Translations under genes and position numbers: made by a program | Part shown: positions 1 to 9,252 of the stretch, piece after piece | How positions within the stretch are numbered: the first letter of the stretch is position 1 | Layout of the letters: each line of letters starts with the position of its first letter | Notes under the pieces: model-generated | What the model was told of the DNA's origin: nothing | Databases searched by the model: none | The model's input: only the letters and a program-made list of their open reading frames with translations | Assembly (NCBI GenBank): GCA_900095095.1 | Contig: FMBT01000356.1 | Location: forward strand, 231,908-295,907 | DNA: 64,000 nt | From: Fragilariopsis cylindrus CCMP1102 | Taxonomy: Eukaryota; Bacillariophyta; Bacillariophyceae; Bacillariales; Bacillariaceae | Direction of reading: 5' to 3'

Positions 1-3000
1 ATTGCTTTACTTTGTCTTTGTTTGATTGTTTTGTTCATTATTCCATCCGCTGTACTGTTATCGGTTCGGAGTGGTGTTGGTGGTTGTGGATGGCCGAGTT
101 CTTCGAGTGTTGTTCTCATTGGTGCTAGTTCTTGTGCATTCATGTACAATGCTCCTACCTCTGCCTCTGCTGCTGATGCCATTACTGCTTTGATTATTTT
201 TGCTAGTACATATATTGGACCATTGAATTGGGTTCCGTGTTTGTTGCCTAGATAGTGGTATCCTCCTGCTCGGCTTCGTGATTTCGGTGCTACACAGTAG
301 GCTGCATCACTGTCACATGATAATATCATGTCGCTGGCTCTGTAAATGATTGTTGCATCCGGGTTGCTGGCGCAGTAGTTTAGGAATTGGATTAGTGCTG
401 CTTGCGTGTCCTCTGTTGCTGTTGTTGCCTTGATGCTTAGTTCATTGAGTGCGTGTAAAAAGGTGCTATCGACTGATCTTCCATCATATAAGAATTTGCC
501 ACATACTTTCTGAATATGGTTCTTTTGTAATGGTGTTAGTTCTGGTGTTGTATCTTCCGTGTTATATTGGATTTTCTTTCCATATTCCGGTGGTACATAC
601 TTAGTTGGTCCATAGTGGTGTTTTGATGGTGTTGGGTGCTGAAATTGCTGCAGTGCTCGCTTGACATATCCCTTCATTGATAGTTTTACTTCTCTTTTTT
701 TATAGTTCCATTCTAGATCAATTCCGATATATTTGGACCCTGTCCAATCTATTTTGAGTGGGTATTTTTCTTTAATTGCGTCGAATAAGTGGTCAATATC
801 ATCTTTGTTGGTATATTTAACTCCAAAGTCGTCTACTACTAGTGTGAAGCTGATTGGTCGTGTTTTATGTTTCCATAGTCCTGGTGTTCTCTTGGTTGGG
901 TAATATCCATACTGTGCTAGGTGCTCTTGGAGATCTTCGTTTGCGATTCTTCCACTTTGTGCTAGTCCATACATTGCTCCTGTTATTTCTACATAGGCAT
1001 ATCCATCTGCTTCCGCGTATTGCATTACATTATATTCTTCGATGATTTCTGTTGGAATGAGGCTTAGGTGAATTCTCATGTATTCAGATGATTTAAGCTT
1101 TGAATTTGTGTAGAAGTTTCCTATGTCAGCTGCTGCATATTGTGCATCTTTGGTTGATATTGTGCTGTTGAGGTGTATCTTGATTGTTTCCAGGCCAGCT
1201 GTTTCTGTGCTTGTTTTGCCATCATACGGTAGTCGGTCTCCTCCTACTGTGAGTCTTGTTCGATTGATATCTTCTTTTTGTAGTCGTACGTCGCAACAGA
1301 ATCTTGCATATGTTACTTTCTTTCCCATTGGTACTTGCTTTCTTTTTATAAAGTGGAACGTATCTGATCCTTTTACTCGTTGTGTACCATCTTCATTTTT
1401 TCCTACTCCTTTTAAAAGTTTACCAAATTCATTTGCTGATGATTTTTGCCACCATTCACGTGTTTGTTTGTTGGAGTGGTTGATTAGTTGTTTGTAGTCG
1501 ATCATTTTCCCTGTTGCTTCATCATAAACTGTCATCGCAAAGTGTCCTGGTAGTTTTCCTCCTGCTGGGCTTTTCTGCTGTACCATGTTGGCTCGTTGTA
1601 GTCTTGTTGATAGTCGTGTCATCCGTCGTGTTAGATCTTTATCTGTATCAATGCATTTGTATTGGTTGAGTGTTCTACTGCTTACTTGTTCTTTGTCCCC
1701 ACTTTCGTATTCAATAAAGTATAGTCGTTCATTTTCATTGTAGCTTGTTACTTCTCCGCGTTGAATGGTGTTGTTGTAGTTTTTCATTATTTTGGTTCCT
1801 ATTTCATCTTCGTTGATTGTTGGTAGCAATGCCACCCTTGTAGCTACTCGGTGCGTATCTCGGTTCGCGTTGACGTGTTGTGCTTGGTTCATATCTCGGT
1901 TCGTGAAGAATTGGTGTTGGTTTTCCTCTGGATCACCCACCACCCTTGTAGCTGCCCATGCCGGCACCCTTGTAGCTTCACTATCCTGTTGTCGTGGAGT
2001 GAATATTTCGCGTAGCTTGTCAATGGCATCGTTGGTTTTGGTTCCTTGGTCCAAAAATGGTGTAGGTGGATGTGGTTTCTGTAGTATTGCTATTAAATCT
2101 TCTGTTGCACTTGCTAGTCTATCCTCTGATGATGTCTTTGGCATTTGTACGTGTTCTGGGAAGAATTCAATTGTATCCGTTGTTCTTTCTCCTCTTGTTG
2201 TCGGGATGTATACTCTATAATTACGATAATGATGTTTGGCTGGTCCAATAAAGTAACCTTTTACTCCATGATCCGCCCATGTTTTTCTATCCTGTGGTCT
2301 CTCATGTGCTACAATGAGGCATCCAGGAGGTGCTAGTGGTGTTTTGTTGAAGTCAAAATTTCCCCATAATTCATTGTAGGCTGATTTGGCTGGGTTGATT
2401 CGTGATGGTCGTAACATGTTGAGTGTTATTACTGCTACCGTGATTAACCTATCCCATTGGCTTTTTGGAAATGTTGGATCAACCCCGTATAACGTTGAGA
2501 TAAAATGATTTTTGAATGTTTGTATTCCCCGTTCAGCTGGTATTGTTCTATGGTTGCCTCTTGGTGCTATTTGGTACTTCAATCCTCGTGATTCTATCTC
2601 TTCGATTAGTTCTTTTGAAAATTCATTGTCTATACGATGTAGTACTGGGTTGATTCCTGCTTTCTTCAGTGTATCATGCATTTCAATGAACCCTGCTAAT
2701 AGGTGTTCTTTTGCTCGCGATTTGATTGCCACTGCAAGTATTGGTCCTGCATCACTGTCTTCCATTAGCATGACGTATCTGTTTCCTCGTGATGAAGTGT
2801 GTGGAAATGCGCCTGTTTGGTCACTTGATGTCATTCCTTTCAAATCTTCAAAGTTGATGGCTGTTACCTGGACTATGTGTTCGCGATTCTTTATTACTCG
2901 TGGTGGTAGGTAGTCTGGGTCATCTTCTTCATCTTCCATTATTTCCTCTGTTGTTACTTTGTCTGTTGGACGTAGGTTCTTTCTTACTTTGTGGAGATGT

Positions 3001-3794
3001 CCCATTGTTGTTTGGATTGATTTCGGTAGGTGTTTTCTAATGCCATTTGATGTTAATCCCGGGAATGATGTTAACCGATTTTTGTCAATTGCTTTGATTA
3101 GTGTTGTGACGACTGGTGCTCCTAATGTTGCATGGTGCCAGGCTTGCAGTTGCGATGCCGATTTTTGTTGGTAGGCACTGTTGGCTGTGTGCTTGAGTTG
3201 GATCATAAATGGTCTCTTTTTCGGTACCGTGTTGTCGTCGTCGTTGTTTAAAGGCATTAACCATAAGTTTGTTTCAGCATCTCGAGGTCCTTCAATAATT
3301 ACGTTGTTATTTTTAATTACCTGTACATTTTGTTTTTTAAAAACTACTGTACAGTCAGCATCACATAATACTGGTACCGATATTAATGATCTTTCCATTT
3401 CTTTGAATCCATGTGCTTTCTGTGCTTCTGGTGGTAGTTCCGGCGCTAATCGTAGTTGTCTGGTTGTTACAGAGTTCATGGTGTTTGTGTTGGCTACTCC
3501 TACATTGATTTCGTCATGCTTTAGTGCTTTGCCTAGGTACTTATGTTTGTTTGCTAGGAACATGCTTGTCGCTGCTGAATCTGGATGACCTTGTGGTGTA
3601 GATTGGTCAATTAGTAGTGCTTTGAATTTGTTTGTGAGGGTTGACAAACGAGTTGTGCTATCAGTATTATTATTAGTTACTGCTGCTGCATATGATATAT
3701 GCTTGTTGATACGCGAAGATGATGTGTAATTATTTAAATCAGTATTATTTATTTTATTATTTTGACTTATCTTACTATTCACCTCCCCACATCT
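1..3794 (-). CDS. Pol polyprotein of copia element A1 (partial, left edge)
   Basis: The frame directly follows the gag TGA without a shift and stays in phase at four points I checked (3794, 2808, 828 and 243). I found no in-frame stop in positions 1-245. Visible in order: a protease-like DSAAT motif near 3575, an integrase region with a TSSDQTGAFPH start near 2810 and an AERGIQTFKNHF glutamate region near 2500, then RT with AADIGNFYTN (motif A) near 1120 and FTLVVDDFGVKY (the catalytic DD) near 830. RNase H follows, with SDAAYCVAPKSRSRAGGY near 290 and SSAAEAE-like ASAAEAEVGALY near 170. The HHCC Cys pair usual before copia integrase cores is not obvious. The 13-mer CACCCTTGTAGCT occurs three times (1833, 1941, 1965) between integrase and RT. 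The last part of RNase H and the 3' LTR are missing at the edge. Confidence 0.9.
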
Positions 3795-3797
3795 TCA
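3795..3797 (-). promoter_or_regulatory. Candidate readthrough stop codon between gag and pol (A1)
   Basis: Gag ends ...GCA ACC TGA AGA TGT GGG GAG GTG and Pol continues in the same frame. A2 has ACT TGA CGA GGT GGG GAG GTG at the matching place (14229-14231). No alternative Pol start or overlap is needed. Readthrough of the TGA, as in some retroviruses and copia-group elements, is the simplest way to make Gag-Pol. This is inference from the reading frame. Confidence 0.6.
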
Positions 3798-5096
3798 GGT
3801 TGCGAAATGACAGTTGGTAGTAACACCTCCCATCTTATTAGCTAGCGTTGCTGCTACATTGTGGCATGCTTTACGGTTGACACAAGTCTCTGGTGTGTGT
3901 GTTGGTTTGATATCGTATCCACATGATGGGCAATAACTGGTTGAATTTGGGTAGCGGCGTTTCGATCTTTGGCCATTGCCTAGGTCATTTTTGATATACT
4001 CGCCGTCAAATTTGCTCTTCTTTTTTGCTTTTGCTGCATTGTTTTCACCTTGGTTGTTGTTTTGAGTGAATTGCGCAAACATCTGCATCATTTCTTCTTT
4101 GGTAACGGTGCTTGTTGCACTACTGCCACCGGCGCTGCCATTGCTGCTGCCGGTGCTAATCGATGCTGGGATCCGTCCGGGGATCTCGTTGTTGGTTGCA
4201 CTGTTCGCTAGTTGTTGTTGTTGTTCAATCCGCGCTTCTAATTCCTGTATCTTTTGTGTTTGTAGTACGAGTACTTCTGATGCTTGTCGTTGAGTATCTT
4301 CATCCGCTTTGTTTTGGGCCAGTACTGCATTCGCTAGTTCCGTTCGTTTCATGATGGCTGGATCAGTTTTGTTCATTTGGATCTCTTTGCTGAAGTGCTT
4401 CCTCATGTCTTCCCAGGTTGTTAATGTTCCTCTGTTCCATTCACGACACGCATCTTTTAAATCAATGTTCTTCTCAAATGTTGCGTACGCATTCCTCATT
4501 ACTTCTGCGTCTGTTACTGTTTCGCGGAGACCCGTTAGTAGTTCCCGTGCTTCATTGATTGCTTTGTAGTAGTGTTGGACGATACGATCTGGATCATAGT
4601 CTACTTTGAGTAGTTCACGTGCATTTAGGATTTCACGATCCTTGTCAACTTTTAGGATGAAATTCGTCCACATGTGTTGGTATACTTCATGTGGTGATAC
4701 TCCAAGTAGTAATCCGTCAGTTTCTAATTCAATGAATAAATCTTCATCGAAGCATGCTTGGATTGCTTTGTTTGTGTTGCGCTTGTGTTCTTCGTATTCC
4801 TCATAGATTTTGAGTACTTGTTTGTGCGCTGCATTGAGAATGTTGGTATCGCCGGTATATGGACCTGGGTCGACTGGCACTGGTACTGGTGCTGTGATTC
4901 CCTTCTTTAGTATCCACTGTGCTTCGGTGCACATTATCCATGACCATCCGTGATCTCTTGCTTCTGTGATGTTGCATTTGTAACTGGTTTGTACTTTTGC
5001 CATCTGTTTCTGGAATGTAATTAACTGTCCTGTTGTTGGAATTCCAGCTACTCGGTCAATGCCTGAATAGTCGTATTCAATTTCAACTTTCGTCAT
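3795..5096 (-). CDS. Gag of copia element A1
   Basis: A 433-residue Gag whose job is to form the virus-like particle that packages element RNA. The start is the first ATG after the leader and A2 uses the same one. The middle is helical and charged, with a Gln-rich coiled-coil-like stretch near residues 270-290. A zinc-knuckle variant lies near the C terminus with spacing C-x2-C-x7-H-x4-C (canonical is CX2CX4HX4C), starting CPSCGYD. The frame ends at a TGA (3797-3795), and the same frame continues as Pol, so a Gag-Pol fusion needs readthrough of this one stop. A2 Gag is nearly the same protein with many silent differences, which argues for past selection on the protein. Confidence 0.92.
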   Translation of the reverse strand: MTKVEIEYDYSGIDRVAGIPTTGQLITFQKQMAKVQTSYKCNITEARDHGWSWIMCTEAQWILKKGITAPVPVPVDPGPYTGDTNILNAAHKQVLKIYEEYEEHKRNTNKAIQACFDEDLFIELETDGLLLGVSPHEVYQHMWTNFILKVDKDREILNARELLKVDYDPDRIVQHYYKAINEARELLTGLRETVTDAEVMRNAYATFEKNIDLKDACREWNRGTLTTWEDMRKHFSKEIQMNKTDPAIMKRTELANAVLAQNKADEDTQRQASEVLVLQTQKIQELEARIEQQQQLANSATNNEIPGRIPASISTGSSNGSAGGSSATSTVTKEEMMQMFAQFTQNNNQGENNAAKAKKKSKFDGEYIKNDLGNGQRSKRRYPNSTSYCPSCGYDIKPTHTPETCVNRKACHNVAATLANKMGGVTTNCHFAT

Positions 5097-5170
5097 GTTT
5101 TTAACGTGTTTCCGAAACGTCGTGTTTACTGACTATTTCGTAGGTCTAGTGTTATGTCCTGCGACAATAT

Positions 5171-5467
5171 TGTTTAGAACTGTTGAGATTCTAGTTTAGA
5201 TAAGAGTTTAATAGTTGTAAAGGTTGTTCTAAACGATTTATGAGTTCTATCTATCTTTAGGCTGTCCTTGAGACGCTGTCCTTGAGACGCTGTTGTAATG
5301 CTTGTGTTGCTTGTGTTAGTGGCGATAGGCATTTGTCGTTTGTATTGCTGTTTGACTGGCTTGTGTTATTGTTTGAATCGGTGCGCTGTAACGGTATTTG
5401 TGGTCTGTCCGTCGTACGTGGTCTGTCCGTCGTTCGTGTTTCTGTCGTGCGAGTTAAGATTTCAACA
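5171..5467 (-). repeat. Inferred 5' LTR of element A1
   Basis: The left limit TGTTG is shared with A2. The right limit is inferred from a TTCTAAACA ending (TG...CA, with TGTT/AACA at the two tips) that both copies share just before a common ATATTGTCGCAGG. No second LTR lies in the window, so the length (about 297 bp here, about 255 bp in A2) is unproven. A1 carries two short tandem duplications absent from A2: GCTGTCCTTGAGAC (5262-5289) and a doubled CTGTCCGTCGT near 5403-5434. Confidence 0.5.
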
Positions 5468-8400
5468 AACTTCACCTTATGCAGTTCGTCGAAACTGATG
5501 GTGATGCCCAAATATTCATGTATCAGTCCAGTCGATGCCGAGAGGGCTTTCTTCTTGGTACCGAATTTGATATTCAGGTCGTACAGGATATCATCCAGTA
5601 CTTTCTGTTCCTTGTGTGATATTTTTAGATCGTCCACATGGAACTGAATGGTAACTTGTTCCCCGTTAATGACTTTGTTGAACGTACACGGATCGTAGTT
5701 GTTCTTTACGTATCCCCAATCATCGAGTTGCTTGCTAAGCTTCTCGTAAAAAAGGATCGCACCGAGCAAGGTACCATATACTGCTTTATTAAGTTTGGCG
5801 AATATAAATTTCTTATTTCCCCTCTTAATAACACTGCTCTTGTACTTCGGGTCTATCTGACATATCATGTCCACCATGACATTCTCGAACTTTAGGAAAC
5901 AGTCGTCGCCTGCAGGCCAGTCGGCTTGCAGGAATGCCCCAGGTATATCGCAAGTGACGACTTTGCGTTCATCTATTGCGTCCATCAGGCAGGAGGCCAT
6001 GAGTGCGTATATAGATACAGTTGATGAGCTTGATTCGTCCTTGGAGATGTATTCGCGTTGGGGGCGCCCGTCGGCGCATCCCCTAGCTTTGACGTCTCCA
6101 GTCCTTTTCCGTTTAAGGAACATCAGATAGCTCAGTGCTTTGGACCATACCTCTTTGTTGACCTCACTAGGTTTCAACATTCTAACGGCATTCATTCCGA
6201 TTAGGTTGTCATCCAGTTCCTTCATAGTAGCTTTGAATCCTAAATCACCAAACTCTTTCATTCCTCTGTTAAAACCGTATTGTGGAGTGGATTTCGATGC
6301 TTCAAATTTAGTGAATGACGCAATGGTGTTTAGGACATAGGCGCACGTCGAATGGGCGTTGGCGCCCCAGTATCCCTCGTGGTTGAGCGAACAGTCCAAC
6401 CCTGGCGGTACTTCATTCACTCCTGAGTTCTTGGCGTCCGGATCTTCTTCCACTGCCTCACACACTCCTGGTTTCGCATCGTCAACGGAAACAAGTTCGT
6501 CGGGTACGGGGTGTTCGGATAACGCGTCGTGGTAATCGTCGTCGTCATCGTCTACTTCAGTGGTGGGATCAGCTGGGTTATCAAATTTGGTACGTTTCTT
6601 CTCATTCTTCTTCTTCTTCTTCTTTCCACACTCCTCAGTTTTATGACTGAGTGCGACAGTGGCCCTGCCATTGGTGCGTGGTCTGAGTCTGGAGTTCTTG
6701 AGAGCAGGTCTATCGTTGGGGTCTTGCACTAAGTGACTTATCTCGTTGTGAAAAGCGTCAGCCTGATCTTCATCCGTTGCGAGACCCTCACTATTTTCAA
6801 GTCTAACTTCTTCGTTGAATTCCTTTTGGTATTCATCGTCATGGAGGAAATCATCGTCTGATGCGTTGCTATCGTCATCACCGTCGTCGTTGATTGCTTC
6901 CATAAAATCTTCCAACGTAATCTTGCCGTTTATATCCGCGAACTCCAATCCTTCCGGTTGGCCTTCCGCTTCGGCCATATCCTCAACAAACTTGATGTGA
7001 TCCACTGTAGGTGAGATCACTTTCACTCTGTTAACAGATACCACTTGCTTGGTGCTAAGTTTGAATACAGTGTGCCCACTGCCGTTATCAGCTCGACCGA
7101 TGTACAGTGCATCCACTGATCTCTCCTTCCCGGTATCGTTGTTACCTCCAGTTAGCCCTTGGACATATTGCCCAATATGGTGTTCTGGTACTCTGAGTTT
7201 CTTACCAGTAACAAGTTCCCTTGGTGACATGATACGATGAATGCCTCCTTTCTTTGGAAGGGAGTTCATCAGTACGGTGACTTTGGAAACTAGTTCAATT
7301 AGGAATCTCTTGGGGAGTCTTTTATATGGTAGCATCATTCGGACGGATCGGATTCTTTCCTTGACAAATCTGATCTGACGTTCGATGATTTCCACATGTC
7401 TGTCAGCGTCACAAGTTGTTAAAGCGATTTCATATGGCTTGTCTTGTAGGTCTTGCCTGATTGCCTCGAAAGCTCCGTCCGCCTCCATAGTAGTCACCTG
7501 CAGGGGTTGACGGCTGCGATACATTATGAGCATAGCGAGGATACCATCGAGGTATTTCTGCTTGTTGCTCTTCCTTATACAGTACGACTGGATGAGTCCG
7601 ATGTGTTTGGAAAATGAAATGAGGAAGGTGATTCCGTTGACGTGCATCACATCGATGGACAAGTGTACGTCATGGTATTCCTTGGCAATGTACGGTGGTA
7701 TGTCCTTGGATTCGTCTTCCCTGGGCATCTTGCTTTGTTGTTTCACCGTCTTTCCTTTTAGTGCTGCGACGTCGGGGCCGTAGATTTGTTTTGCAATTCG
7801 GACGTCCCTCCTGGTGAATGGAGTGTTACCTATTACATTGTTTTCTACTGCATTTGCTAAATCGTAGTCGCTTGGGCAAGCTAATACTTCTTGAAGTTTC
7901 CTCACCGCTTCGGCCCTAGTACAATCGATATTGGAGAATTTGGACTGTTCATCTTTGACGGTTTGTACTGCCATGACACATGGTTCGTTGTCTGGTCCGA
8001 CATCCAAGCAGTACATGCCATTGCTGGTAGGTACAAATCGGATATAAGAACCATCTTCGTTATATACGTGGAACGCATTTTCCACTGCCGTATCCATGAA
8101 GACTCGCTTGTTTTTGGCAAGCAGAGCTAGTGATAAGATGTTGGTTACTCCATTTGGATAGTAGTAGTAGTCGTCATTGGTGGAGAGAGGTAGGTGTTGT
8201 ATCGACTTGTTTGGTACTCCCACTTCATCGACGTGGAAGGTTGAGTCGCTGGTCCGTACCTTGAGCTTCAGCTTGTCGTTAGTCTTGATGTCGTCCAGTA
8301 GCGATTTGTCTTTGAACAGATTGATACTTGATGCACTGTCTATTGTAATAGAGGCCACGCCATTGCGTGGGCCGATATTTCTACCCACACTCCTTACTTT

Positions 8401-9252
8401 CATGTGCTTATGTCCATTGTTGGGCTTAGCATGTGGAGGTACATTAGAAAAAGAGACAGTGTCGTCATGAGACAATACTTGATTGGCGAGGACGTATGGA
8501 TTCAACTTGGAAGTTACAATCGATGAATCAATGTAAGGAACATTAGACGGATCGAATGAGACTGTGGGACAGCCAATACCGCCGCGGGATTTAAACACTC
8601 CTGGTTTCCTCTGTCGAACAGGAAAATAGAAAGGAATGGTACGGCTTGTAGTATTGGACTTGGATCGGGGGTCGGCACGGACCCGTCGGTAGTACTTCGC
8701 TTGGTTTATAGAATCATTCATCGATAAATTCGATCCTGAGATAATAGAACGTTTGCGATTGATGCGCTTTCTAGCAAAGAAGGTGCATCGGTGCCTGCCA
8801 GAAGAGCTCTTGTTGTTACTCGAGTTCTGCCGGCGGTAGATAGATTTTGGGTGTATCGGCGTGGATGAGATGCTGATACTTGATAGGAGGGACTGAACGT
8901 ATACCAATTTGTTATAGGCTGGAGCGATATAGTCAAACTTATCAAATATGGTTGCTTCGATTCGGATGACAGCAGTGCCGATGCTCATCATCGCCAAGCC
9001 GACAGCCTTGAATATAGTTTCCATAATGGGACCATATATGAGACTGTAGGCAAGATTAAATACGTACGTGGGAGTGAGCAAGCCACGAGACATTAGGAAC
9101 CATGCTACCATGCATATTCCGTATGCGAATTTAATCCATCTCCATCCAGTATCGAAGGGAAAATAGGGCAATCGACGTCTCCATTTTAACGTCGGCCCTT
9201 GCGAAAATCCGGTGGAACTACCGTTCTGAGGGAATGTGCGGCTTTTCGCCAT
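5468..9252 (-). CDS. Pol of element B, truncated after RT by the A1 insertion
   Basis: The ATG at 9252 lies inside the end of gag and the frame runs to the A1 junction, after which about 70 codons are A1 LTR sequence read by chance. Order: an N-terminal hydrophobic segment (about residues 38-110, two likely membrane helices around FAYGICMVAWFLM and MMSIGTAVI), a basic Ser/Arg linker, and protease (ITIDSASSINLF). Integrase follows with SIDVMHVNGITF, MEADGAF and VEIIERQIRFVKE giving the D, D and E, then an acidic linker, then RT with CDIPGAFLQAD and FHVDDLK. Known copia Pols start at or near protease, so the membrane-like N terminus is odd. The pol frame is open upstream only to about 9299. No canonical X-XXY-YYZ slippery heptamer is visible, so -1 shifting or internal initiation remains open. 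Confidence 0.88.

Larger units (their letters stand above)
1..5467 (-). mobile_element. CoDi-type Ty1/copia retrotransposon A1, 3' end outside window
   Basis: Reading leftward from 5467 there is a leader with an inferred 5' LTR, a gag gene, one in-frame TGA, then a pol frame open to the window edge. Pol has protease, integrase, reverse transcriptase and RNase H in the Ty1/copia order. The 5' end begins TGTTGAAATC, and the same ten bases start copy A2 at 12625, which fixes the element boundary. It sits inside the pol gene of element B, just after its RT domain. The expected 5-bp target duplication would be AAGTT (5468-5472 read on the minus strand), but the other end is not in the window. Unbroken frames suggest a young, possibly competent copy. 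Confidence 0.9.
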
